From contig JBBARC010000002.1 of the NCBI GenBank assembly GCA_040400005.1, forward strand, positions 1 through 64,000: a DNA stretch of 64,000 nucleotides, read 5' to 3'. The DNA is from JBBARC01 sp040400005. Lineage in GTDB: Bacteria; Pseudomonadota; Alphaproteobacteria; Acetobacterales; Acetobacteraceae. Positions 44,101-52,092 of this stretch are shown here, piece by piece. A program made the translations under genes and the position numbers. Position 1 is the stretch's first letter, and every line of letters begins with the position of its first letter. The notes under the pieces are model-generated. The model was not told the origin of the DNA. It was given only the letters and a program-made list of their open reading frames with translations, and ran no database searches.

Positions 44101-44158
44101 AGGCTGGTGGGGCGTCACGCGAAGACGTGCTGCGCACGGGGCCGCCCCCCCAGCCTTT
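44101..44158 (-). repeat. Family B GC-rich hairpin repeat (inverted)
   Basis: AGGCTGGTGGGGCGTCACGC, then GAAGACGTGCTGCGCACGGG and GCCGCCCCCCCAGCC. Same unit as at 2521 and 61189, reversed. It lies just downstream of the HU gene stop (minus strand) and can serve as its terminator. Confidence 0.75.
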
Positions 44159-44199
44159 TCTTCCTTTTGGGCCCGGCCTTGCGGCCGGGCCCTTGGGTA

Positions 44200-44469
44200 T
44201 CAGACGGCGGTTTTGAGGTTGGGGCTGGCTTTGAAGCGCACGGTTTTGCCGGCTTTCACTTTTACGGGCTCGCCGGTGCGTGGGTTCATGGCTTTGCGGG
44301 CTTTGGTTTTCTTCACGGTGAAGGTGCCGAAGGATGGCAGGGTGAAGCCTGCTTCTTTCTTCAGTTCCTTAACGATCGCATCGATCAGGTCGCCGGCGGC
44401 CTTGGTCGCGGCAACGCCGGTGCAACCGGTGCTTTTTTGAATTTCGGCGGCGATAAATGCCTTGCTCAT
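44200..44469 (-). CDS. hup: DNA-binding protein HU
   Basis: An 89-aa histone-like protein bending DNA non-specifically. The beta-arm region reads GFTLPSFGTFTVKKTKARKA followed by MNPRTGEPVKV, with the Pro at the arm tip, and KTVRFKASPNLK at the end. It is slightly divergent at the N terminus (STGCTGVAATKAAGDLIDAI), with a Cys unusual in HU. The gene is monocistronic with about 290 bases of upstream space. Confidence 0.94.
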   Translation of the reverse strand: MSKAFIAAEIQKSTGCTGVAATKAAGDLIDAIVKELKKEAGFTLPSFGTFTVKKTKARKAMNPRTGEPVKVKAGKTVRFKASPNLKTAV

Positions 44470-44761
44470 GCGCGTTTTCTTTCCTGTGTGACCGGTTCGG
44501 CGTTGCGCCGCCGGCGGGTTTTGTGATCATGGCCGCGGCTGCACCTTACGATTGGGCCGCGGGTGAATGGCGGTGGCGTGCCTTCGGGCGGATGTGCGCC
44601 CTGGTGCCCGAGTGTGCAAAGCGTTTTTGCGGGGTCCGGGCACTGATCGAAGTGCCACAAAAGACCTTGCTTGACGCAGACGACTCTTACACCGCCGACC
44701 TTTCCCCTTTGCCTTAGCGCGGGTCTGCCGTGTCTGGCAATAGGGTACTGCAACAACGTGA
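44470..44761. other. Intergenic region upstream of hup
   Basis: About 290 bases that should contain the hup promoter on the minus strand. An 86-codon frame on the plus strand (44457-44717) has no family resemblance and overlaps the hup start, so I do not call it. I see no RNA gene or strong hairpin. Confidence 0.4.
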
Positions 44762-46735
44762 TTAAGGGGGGAAGCCCGGCGCCCATTCACGGCCGGGCTC
44801 ACGGGATGCGCCGGGGTGATAATAGGGATCGTTACGTAATATTTCAGCAAAATCTGCTTGTAGATAGCCCACTTCCAGCTGTTCGCGGGTTTTGCGGGCA
44901 CCTTGGTAATGGCGGCCGAGGGAGACTTGTTCGTAATGCATCAGGGTGGCGATTGGCGCGTAGATGATGCGGCGACCGGCGGCGCCGAGTCGCAGGCACA
45001 GATCGACATCGTTCAGGGCGATGGCGTAGCGTTCAGCGAACCCGCCAATGGCTAAAAAATCATCGCGGCGCACCAGCAGGCAGGCGCCGGTGACCGCAGA
45101 TACCGCGCGTTCAGCATGAAAAATGCAGCCGGGGCCTGGGTTTTCGGCATGTTCCAGGCGGCCGGTGTGTTCGGCCAGGCCACCTAAGCCCAAGGTGACG
45201 CCGCCGTGCTGAATATCGCCATTGCCATACAGCAGCCGCGCGCCGACGGCGATCACATCGGGATTTTGCAAATGGCCCAGCATGTGGGGCAGAAAAATTT
45301 GATCTTGCGGCGCAACATCGTCGTTTAAGAACAGCAGATATTGGCCGCGCGCCTGGGGTAGGGCCGCGTTATTGGCACGCGCGTAGTTAAAATCGGGTTG
45401 ATTGAGGTTAAGGATACGCACCCCGGGCAGGCTTTCGGCGGCGCGCAAAATGGCGGCCTGGCGCTGGTTGTTTGGCGTGATGGCGCTGATGACGAGCAGG
45501 ATTTCGGCCGGGATGTCGCCCAGGTTGGCGATAACGGCGCGCAGGCAAGGCAGCACATGGGCACCGAGGGCGGCGCTGGGGATAATGATACTCACCAGCC
45601 CGGCCGGGCTTGGTTTGAAACGCCGGCGGGCAGAAATCAGGCCATTTTGGGCGGTAACATCGGCCGCGACATGCAGGCTTGCCAGGTGATGGGCGACGAT
45701 GGCGGCCAGATCAGGATCGGTTGCCGCCGGGCAATCGGGGCGGCGATGGCACAGGATGGTTGGGATGCGCTGCATGGCGCCGGGCCGCAGGGGGAGCGCC
45801 ATGAGCAGCCGCGCAGCATCGGCAGTGGCCGGTAGGTTTTGCGGCAGGGTGCCTGCGCGAAACATTGCGATGCCGCGGGCGAACAGGCCAGATTGAACGC
45901 CCAAAGGCTCAGGCGCCGGGCGCAGAACGGGGTTTGTGCGCTGCCCGGCGGCATCGAGGTGATCGTAATCGGCGAACACGGCATCGGCGGCAAGGGTGGC
46001 GGCGAAGGCTGCCAGAGCACCTTGTGCCGGGATTTCGCCGGCTACCAATAGAACTACAAAAGGCGTGGTGATGGCGGGTGGCGGGCCATTTTTTACGAGT
46101 ACTACGCCGCCGCTGGCGTGGGTTGTTTGCTGGGCGAGGGCTGCCTGCGTTGCCGCAAGTGCCGCAGGCGGGCCGGGCCACAGCAAAATGGTTGCGGGAA
46201 TCTCGGTGGCAGGCGCGGTGAGCGCTGCGGTGTTTTCGGCAAGTTTTACCCACACTGCATAGGGCGGCGCCTCGCCGGCGCGCATCGGCGCCTGGCCCAA
46301 CATAGTGCGCACGCGGCCGATCCTGCCTGCCCTGGCGCCGCGTAAGGCGCGCGGCAATTTGGCCAGGCCAAACGCCACCAGGCGCCAGGCCACTTGGGCG
46401 CGTGATAGGGGGCGCGCTTCGATTGTCAGCTCGGGGGTTGGGCCAAATAGCGTGATCACAATATCCACGGCGCGTGGCGGCACGTGCACTAAGGTGGCGC
46501 GGGTTTGGCTGGCGCCGGTGTGGTGGATTGGGCCCAAAAAGGCTTCGCGCACAGCATGGCCGCGGGCGGCATCCATCATTTCCAGCTTGGCCCACCAGCT
46601 TTGGCTGCCGGTTGTGCGCGCACGCAGCGCCAGCCAACTTCCGGCGGCACCCGCCGGCAAGGCGAAATGCTGCACCTGCCACGGCTGGTGTGGCTGGGGC
46701 TGGGATACGGGGGTGGGGGTTAGGCGCTGCCACAT
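44762..46735 (-). CDS. Family 2 glycosyltransferase with long N-terminal extension
   Basis: A 657-aa protein. The C-terminal half (about residues 380-630) is a GT-A fold: GLVSIIIPSAALGAHVLPCL at the start of the domain, then QYLLFLNDDVAPQDQIFLPH with the DDV metal motif, and DVDLCLRLGAAGRRIIYAP as the acceptor-side ED-like motif. The LMHYEQVSLG tail is typical of GT2 enzymes of exopolysaccharide or O-antigen clusters. The N-terminal 370 residues are Ala/Pro-rich with no clear membrane segment and are of unknown role. I start at ATG 46735. It stands alone, not in a polysaccharide cluster. Confidence 0.85.
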   Translation of the reverse strand: MWQRLTPTPVSQPQPHQPWQVQHFALPAGAAGSWLALRARTTGSQSWWAKLEMMDAARGHAVREAFLGPIHHTGASQTRATLVHVPPRAVDIVITLFGPTPELTIEARPLSRAQVAWRLVAFGLAKLPRALRGARAGRIGRVRTMLGQAPMRAGEAPPYAVWVKLAENTAALTAPATEIPATILLWPGPPAALAATQAALAQQTTHASGGVVLVKNGPPPAITTPFVVLLVAGEIPAQGALAAFAATLAADAVFADYDHLDAAGQRTNPVLRPAPEPLGVQSGLFARGIAMFRAGTLPQNLPATADAARLLMALPLRPGAMQRIPTILCHRRPDCPAATDPDLAAIVAHHLASLHVAADVTAQNGLISARRRFKPSPAGLVSIIIPSAALGAHVLPCLRAVIANLGDIPAEILLVISAITPNNQRQAAILRAAESLPGVRILNLNQPDFNYARANNAALPQARGQYLLFLNDDVAPQDQIFLPHMLGHLQNPDVIAVGARLLYGNGDIQHGGVTLGLGGLAEHTGRLEHAENPGPGCIFHAERAVSAVTGACLLVRRDDFLAIGGFAERYAIALNDVDLCLRLGAAGRRIIYAPIATLMHYEQVSLGRHYQGARKTREQLEVGYLQADFAEILRNDPYYHPGASREPGREWAPGFPP

Positions 46736-46777
46736 TCGCCCAAACCTGTAGCTGGTTGATGGGGGGCGGGAAAGACT

Positions 46778-46814
46778 CCTCTTTTTCTGAAGAAAAAGAG
46801 GCAAAAAGATTTCT
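46778..46814 (+). repeat. Family A half repeat
   Basis: CCTCTTTTTCTGAAGAAAAAGAGG (perfect 10-bp stem, compensatory change in the outer pairs) followed by CAAAAAGATTTCT. The stem is kept although its bases differ from other copies, which suggests selection on structure. It lies in the divergent gap before the GNAT gene. Confidence 0.75.
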
Positions 46815-46915
46815 ATATGTTGGGATTTGAGATCCGGCAGCCGGTGGGTAACGGCGGTATTTTGCCAGCGCGGCGTTGATACGGTTATGGTGATGGGGCA
46901 ACCGCGGACGCCAAA

Positions 46916-47380
46916 ATGCCCGAAACTTTCTCCATTCGCCCGTTGACCACGCGGGATTTCGCGCAGTGGCAAGTTTTGTGGGACGCCTACAACGCGTTTT
47001 ACCAGCGCTTGGGGCCAACCGCCGTGGCCTCCGATATTACCCGCACCACCTGGTCACGATTCTTTGATGCGGCCGAGCCGGTGCATGCGCTGGTGGCCGA
47101 AAGTGGTGGCATTTTGCAGGGGCTGACGCATTACATTTTTCATCGCAGCACGGTGCCGATTGGGCCGAATTGCTATTTGCAGGATCTGTTCACAACGCCG
47201 GATACGCGTGGGCGCGGGGTGGGGCGTGCATTGATTGAAGCGGTGTACGAACAGGCGCGGGTGGCGGGATCGGCCAGGGTGTATTGGCAGACCGACGAAA
47301 CCAACCACCAGGCGATGCGGCTTTACGACCAGGTGGCGGAGCGTTCGGGGTTTATGGTTTATCGCAAGGCGCTGCCATGA
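46916..47380 (+). CDS. GNAT-family N-acetyltransferase
   Basis: A 154-aa acetyltransferase. The acetyl-CoA site is LYLQDLFT-like strand (YLQDLFTTPDTRGRGVGRAL) with the RGRGVGRALI pyrophosphate loop near residues 97-107, followed by ARVYWQTDETNHQAMRLYDQ. The pattern resembles GNATs acting on polyamines or amino acids; the substrate is unknown. Its stop overlaps the next gene by 4 bases. Confidence 0.88.
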   Translation: MPETFSIRPLTTRDFAQWQVLWDAYNAFYQRLGPTAVASDITRTTWSRFFDAAEPVHALVAESGGILQGLTHYIFHRSTVPIGPNCYLQDLFTTPDTRGRGVGRALIEAVYEQARVAGSARVYWQTDETNHQAMRLYDQVAERSGFMVYRKALP

Positions 47381-47796
47381 AATTTTTCGGTTTGGCGATG
47401 GTGTGGGCGCTGGTGACGACGCCGGTAATGGCCGCCGACGTGACGGTGACCATCAATAATGTGCGCAACGGCCAGGGGGTTGTGCTGGTGGCGATTTGTG
47501 CCAAGGCCGATTTTATGCACAGCCATTGCGGCTGGCGTGGCCGGGCGCTGGCCCATTTTGGTGCGGTGAGCGTGATTATTCACGATGTGCCGCCGGGGCG
47601 TTATGCGGCGCAGGCGTTTCATGATGAAAATGCCAATAGCCGGCTGGATCGCAATGTGCTGGGGCTGCCCAAGGAAGGTATGGGTGTTTCCAATAATGCG
47701 AAGATGTGGATGGGCAGGCCGAAGTTTGACGATGCCGGGTTTGATGTGGGACCGGGGGGTGCGAAAATTGCGTTCGATCTGAGTTACAGAAAATAG
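47377..47796 (+). CDS. Exported DUF2141 protein
   Basis: A 139-aa periplasmic or outer-membrane-associated protein of unknown function. A signal peptide (MKFFGLAMVWALVTTPVMA) is followed by the DUF2141 fold: ADVTVTINNVRNGQGVVLVA, VSVIIHDVPPGRYAAQAFHD and ENANSRLDRNVLGLPKEGMG. The ExNxxxxLDxxxxGxPxEG pattern is diagnostic. It starts at an ATGA overlap with the GNAT gene. Confidence 0.87.
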   Translation: MKFFGLAMVWALVTTPVMAADVTVTINNVRNGQGVVLVAICAKADFMHSHCGWRGRALAHFGAVSVIIHDVPPGRYAAQAFHDENANSRLDRNVLGLPKEGMGVSNNAKMWMGRPKFDDAGFDVGPGGAKIAFDLSYRK

Positions 47797-48540
47797 ACCC
47801 CAGCGCACGGTGCGGGCAGCGTCCCCGCCCTTAACTGACAAAAAATCTTGGCGGTGGGTCAGTTAGAATTTCCAGTACCAGCCAACGCAGGCGCACGGCA
47901 GGTGCTGCAGTAATGTGCGCATTTCGGCCGATCCTTAGCCAATGTGGGCATGTCCAGCAACGGAATTTCAGCGGTTTTCCCGATACCATGGGTCGCTGAA
48001 AGGTAGTCTGTAGGGCGCATAAGGGCAGCGTCATGCGCCGCCTTTGGCAACGCATGCAGATAACCGTTCTTAATCCAGCCGCTGTTCCGTTGGTAACTTG
48101 CGGCGGCGCATGACGCTGCGCTTATGCGCCCTACGCACTGAATACGGACATTCAGCATCGCGCAAAATTAACGCAGCCAATGTAGGGCGTGCTTAAGCAT
48201 GCCGACGCAAGCAAGAGACTCTCCTAGCCTTCTTTTTGTGTATCGTGTTTTTGTCGTAACGATACATTTAGAAGGTGCACGACTCGTAACTTGCACCCGC
48301 TTACGTGTTCGACGTATTGCGACATCTTTCGGATTGCTTGGGTTGGCGTGCTGGAGCACGCCCTACGCTTGCCCAACCACGCAGATGGACACGACACAAT
48401 GTGGGCATGTCCGACAACGGAATTTCAGAGGTTGCCCGATACCATGAGTCACTAATCGCATGGTGGGCTGAAGCCCACCCCACATGCTGAGCAGCAGAAA
48501 TCGGCCCCGACGCACGGTGCGGGCAGCGCCCCAGCCCCCA
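47797..48540. repeat. Repeat-only intergenic region
   Basis: About 740 bases with no gene. It contains family C palindromes: GTAGGGCGCATAAGGGCAGC with GTCATGCGCC (48010), the inverse near 48100-48137, GTAGGGCGTGCTTAAGCATG (48181) and GCGTGCTGGAGCACGCCCTA (48340). A 53-60 bp direct repeat is present at 47941-47998 and 48398-48451 (ATGTGGGCATGTCC...AACGGAATTTCAG...CCCGATACCATG). GCGCACGGTGCGGGCAGCG-type segments flank both ends (47801 and 48510). Confidence 0.7.
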
Positions 48541-48546
48541 ACTCAT

Positions 48547-48580
48547 AAAAGTCTTTTGCTTCTTTTCTTCAGAAAAGAAG
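48547..48580 (-). terminator. Family A half repeat after rmuC
   Basis: On the minus strand, CTTCTTTTCTGAAGAAAAGAAG followed by CAAAAGACTTTTAT begins 10 bases after the rmuC stop. A 9-bp stem followed by a T-rich run suits a terminator for the lysK-mprF-rmuC operon. Confidence 0.65.
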
Positions 48581-48589
48581 ATTCTTAAC

Positions 48590-50062
48590 CTACTCTTCCC
48601 CTTCCGGCGCCGGCACATCAATTTCCAGCATGTCCACCGCAACATCAGACGGCAGCAACTGGATATCTTTAAGTTTGCGGGTTACCGCGCGGGTGCGGAC
48701 GCGGGCATCGTCGATGGTTTTGCTCATGGTGCCGGCATTTTTGGCGAGTTTATCGAGCACGCCGTCCATTTTTTGCATTTCTTGTTTGGTGGCGCCGAGC
48801 AGTTGACCGATTTGGGCGGCTTTTTCTTCCAGTTGTAGGGTCATGTAGCCCAGGCGTACGGTGCGCAGTAAAGCGGGTAGCAGGCTGGGGCCCATGACCA
48901 TAACTTGCATGTTGCGGCCGAGATCATCGATTAGGCCGGGCACGCGGGCGGCTTCGGCGTATAGCCCATCGGTGGGCAGATACATGATGGCGAAATCGAC
49001 TGTTACGTTCGCCACAATGTATTTATCGGCGATTTTGCGGCCTTCCTGGCGCAGCCGGGTTTCCAGCGCGCGGCGGGCGGCGCGTTCGCCTTCCACATCA
49101 CCGGCCTCACTGCAGGCAAGTAAGCGTTCGTAATCAGCCACGGGAAATTTGGCATCGATCGCCAGCAGCATAGCATCGCCCCCGCGGCTGGGGATTTTGA
49201 CGGCGAATTCCACAACTTCCGCGCTGCCTTCGCGCAGTTTGGCGTTGACCACATAAGCTTCGGGTTGCAGCATATCTTCTAACTGGGCGCGCAGTTGCGC
49301 TTCGCCCCAGCCGCCGCGGGTTTTGACGTTGGAAAAGATGCGTTTGATGTCGCCGATTTGCGCGGTGACCGCCTGCACATCGACCATAGTTTTTTGTACG
49401 GCGTCGATCTGGTCGATGACGCGTTGAAAGCTAGTGGTCATTTGCTTTTCAACCGCTTCGTGCAGGTTTTCGTTGACGCTTTTTTGGATATCGGCGAGGC
49501 GCTGGGTGGTGTGTTCAGCCATTTCGCGCAGTTTGGTTTCTAGCAGAGTGCGCGCATCACCCTGGCCGCGGGTGATGGTGGTGGAAAGGTCGCCCAGGCG
49601 GGTTTCCATGGCCGTGCGCACGGCGCCAAAGGCGGTGGCGATATTGGTTTCTATTTTGCCTAAGCGCGTTGCGTTATCGGTGGTGAAGGTGGCGATGCGG
49701 GTATCGAGTGTGGTTTGGCTGGCCCCCTGCGCTTGCACAATGGCCGCACTTAGCGTGCCGAGGCGCTGTTCGTTGGCTAGGCGCAGATCGGCGATGCTGG
49801 CGGCAACGTTGCGTTCGTGCAGGTTGAACAACGCCCGCATGGTTTCGGTTTCGCTGCGTAAACCAGTTAGCATTTGGTCGGCGGCGAGGCGCATAAGCAC
49901 ATCCATCTCGCCGGCGGCTAGTGATTTTTGAGTGCGGCGGGCGGCGAGCAAAATCGCGATAAGCAGGCCGACGCAGAGCGTGCCCATGCCAGCGGCGATG
50001 GCCAGCAACGCCCCCCGATCATCAACCACCGTTTGTAGCCATGGAGGTAATGATGCTGGCAT
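48590..50062 (-). CDS. rmuC: DNA recombination protein RmuC
   Basis: A 490-aa inner-membrane-anchored protein limiting inversions between short repeats. An N-terminal helix (LLAIAAGMGTLCVGLLIAIL) is followed by about 200 residues of coiled coil, then the RmuC nuclease-like domain: GGWGEAQLRAQLEDMLQPEA, VVEFAVKIPSRGGDAMLLAI and the DAKFPVADYERL active-site-like segment. I start at ATG 50062, which overlaps the mprF-like stop by one base (TGATG); the frame extends to 50152 inside that gene without coding sense. The C-terminal acidic tail is short. Confidence 0.92.
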   Translation of the reverse strand: MPASLPPWLQTVVDDRGALLAIAAGMGTLCVGLLIAILLAARRTQKSLAAGEMDVLMRLAADQMLTGLRSETETMRALFNLHERNVAASIADLRLANEQRLGTLSAAIVQAQGASQTTLDTRIATFTTDNATRLGKIETNIATAFGAVRTAMETRLGDLSTTITRGQGDARTLLETKLREMAEHTTQRLADIQKSVNENLHEAVEKQMTTSFQRVIDQIDAVQKTMVDVQAVTAQIGDIKRIFSNVKTRGGWGEAQLRAQLEDMLQPEAYVVNAKLREGSAEVVEFAVKIPSRGGDAMLLAIDAKFPVADYERLLACSEAGDVEGERAARRALETRLRQEGRKIADKYIVANVTVDFAIMYLPTDGLYAEAARVPGLIDDLGRNMQVMVMGPSLLPALLRTVRLGYMTLQLEEKAAQIGQLLGATKQEMQKMDGVLDKLAKNAGTMSKTIDDARVRTRAVTRKLKDIQLLPSDVAVDMLEIDVPAPEGEE

Positions 50063-52092
50063 CAGCCTTCGGCCGCCACCGTACTGTCGATCGGCGGCGC
50101 GTTGCCAAACAACGGCAGCAGGCTTTGCAAATCGCGTTCGGCAACGCAGCACAAATACATGCGGCCTGGCAGGGGGCCAAGTTTATCGCGCGCCAGCGGC
50201 ACACCATCGGCGCCGAGCGGCAAGGCGGTAAGGCCGAGATCGCCGTAAATTTTCAAATACTCGGTGCCAGCGCGATAAAATGCCGGTGCGCGGCGTTCGG
50301 CGCGGGCGAGATCGCGTAGGCGCCAGATGGCTGATACGCGATCGGCCGGGCTGCCGGCGGGGTCACCCAGGCCCAAAATAACATTGCCGACGCGGCGGAA
50401 CGGAATGGCGGCGCGGCCGGCCTCCCCCAGCACCAGCCCATCGGCCATTGCCGGCGGGGCGGCGCCCATGGCGGCGTATTTTAACCGCGCGGTGCCGTTC
50501 CACGGTAGGGCGCAGATTTTGGCCGGGCGCAGCACCCCCCATAATGCGGTAAGCGCAAACACTGTGGCCAAGGCGACTGCATAGCGCACCGGGGTTGGGG
50601 TTGCGTGCGAAATAACCACTTGCCACCAGCTGGTTTGGGCCAGGTAGCGCACCTTGGGTTCGAAGCTTGCGAGCCAAAAAATACTGCTGAGCAAAGCAAA
50701 CAACGGCACTAGCGTGGTTGCCTGCAAGGGCTGGCTGAACAGCCGGGCGTGGCGGTAGTAGGCGGCGCGAAACGGCGCGAGCATGAGGGCGGCGGCGATC
50801 AAAAACCCTGGCACGAACAGCGGTTCGCCTTGCAGGGCGGTGACGATACTGCCGGCAATCAGCAGGGCAATGGCGCTGCCCCAGGCCAGTTTTACCCGCA
50901 ATGAAAGGCCGACCGCCATCACCATCAACGTGGTGCCAATAAGGGAGGGAATATATTGGCCGGCGCTGGCGGCGGCAGCGGAAAAATCGGCATCCATCCA
51001 GGAATAATCAGGATGGGAATCGAGCACGCCGATCGAGAGCAGCACGACGCCCGACAGCGCCACAACACCGGTGGCGGCGGCGACGGCAAAATCAGGCTCG
51101 CTCCACCGTGTGGCGGCTGGTGCCACGCGCACCAGGCTGCGGCTACGCATGGCCACTTCGTTGCCGGCGAACAGGCTGCCGGCGATGAACAGCGGGATCA
51201 CATAATAGTACAGCCGGAACACAAACATGGCTGATAGCACAATGGGGGCGGGCAAATAGGGATCGAGGCCAACCAGCATGGCGGCATCGAACACGCCCAA
51301 ACCGCCGGGCACGTTGGCGATCAAGCCTGCCGCGTATGAGCCAAGATATACTGCCAGAAAACGAAAGAACGTTAAGCCCGGTGCATCCGGCAATAGCGCG
51401 TAAAAGATCGAGGCGGTAGCGCCAACGTCCAGCGTTGCCAGCGCCACTTGCACCAGTGCCATGCGGGCTTTTGGTAATTCGATGAGCTGGCCACGAATTT
51501 TGAACACCGGCAAAAACAGCGAGACCAGCACGTAGGCCAGCACAATGGCCCATAGCAGCAGGCCTGCCGCGTGCAACGCCCATAGTGGCAAGGTCGTGCC
51601 AAAATAGGGCACCGCGCGGGGTTCTAAAAACAGGATAAAACCGCCGAGTGTCATGCCGCCGAGGCCAAAAGTTAGGCTGCAGAACGCCACGACTTTGGCG
51701 ATTTCACCGGCCGATAGGCCCCAGTGTGCGTAAAGGCGGTAGCGCACGGCGGCGCCCGAAACGGCGGCAAAGCCCAAATTATGGGCCAGCGAATAGGCGC
51801 AGAACGAGGCAAACGCATTGCGCCAGTAGCTGACTTTGGTGCCGGCATAAATGGTGCCGAGTTTATCGTAAAACGTGAGAATGCCGTAGGCGACAAAAGT
51901 CCATAGCGCTGCAATGACCAGCGCGTGGTGGGGGATTTTGGCCAGGGCCAGGCCGACTTCGTGCACATTTAAGTGGCGAAATTCTCGCTGCACCACGAAT
52001 ACCGCACCACCCAACAGCAGCACGCCAAACAGCGTGGGCAGTTGGCGCAGCACGCGGCTGGCCCAAGATTTAATCTCGGGCCGCACGGTCAC
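50062..52092 (-). CDS. MprF-like protein: lipid flippase domain with a shortened synthase domain
   Basis: A 676-aa membrane protein. The first 320 residues (from LPTLFGVLLLGGAVFVVQRE through NLGFAAVSGAAVRYRLYAHW to VPGGLGVFDAAMLVGL) are the UPF0104 lysyl-phosphatidylglycerol flippase domain; a further set of helices reaches about residue 550. The soluble C terminus (FRRVGNVILGLGDPAG to AERDLQSLLPLFG) is only about 115 residues, whereas full MprF has about 300 with two acetyltransferase-like folds. The lysyl-transferring half is absent and rmuC follows at once, so a frameshift is not the cause. GTG 52092 overlaps the lysK stop (GTGA). Confidence 0.83.
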   Translation of the reverse strand: MTVRPEIKSWASRVLRQLPTLFGVLLLGGAVFVVQREFRHLNVHEVGLALAKIPHHALVIAALWTFVAYGILTFYDKLGTIYAGTKVSYWRNAFASFCAYSLAHNLGFAAVSGAAVRYRLYAHWGLSAGEIAKVVAFCSLTFGLGGMTLGGFILFLEPRAVPYFGTTLPLWALHAAGLLLWAIVLAYVLVSLFLPVFKIRGQLIELPKARMALVQVALATLDVGATASIFYALLPDAPGLTFFRFLAVYLGSYAAGLIANVPGGLGVFDAAMLVGLDPYLPAPIVLSAMFVFRLYYYVIPLFIAGSLFAGNEVAMRSRSLVRVAPAATRWSEPDFAVAAATGVVALSGVVLLSIGVLDSHPDYSWMDADFSAAAASAGQYIPSLIGTTLMVMAVGLSLRVKLAWGSAIALLIAGSIVTALQGEPLFVPGFLIAAALMLAPFRAAYYRHARLFSQPLQATTLVPLFALLSSIFWLASFEPKVRYLAQTSWWQVVISHATPTPVRYAVALATVFALTALWGVLRPAKICALPWNGTARLKYAAMGAAPPAMADGLVLGEAGRAAIPFRRVGNVILGLGDPAGSPADRVSAIWRLRDLARAERRAPAFYRAGTEYLKIYGDLGLTALPLGADGVPLARDKLGPLPGRMYLCCVAERDLQSLLPLFGNAPPIDSTVAAEG

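Noticed and set aside
44457..44717. 86-codon plus-strand frame upstream of hup
   Set aside because: Overlaps the hup start, lacks a ribosome site and resembles nothing known; more likely promoter DNA.
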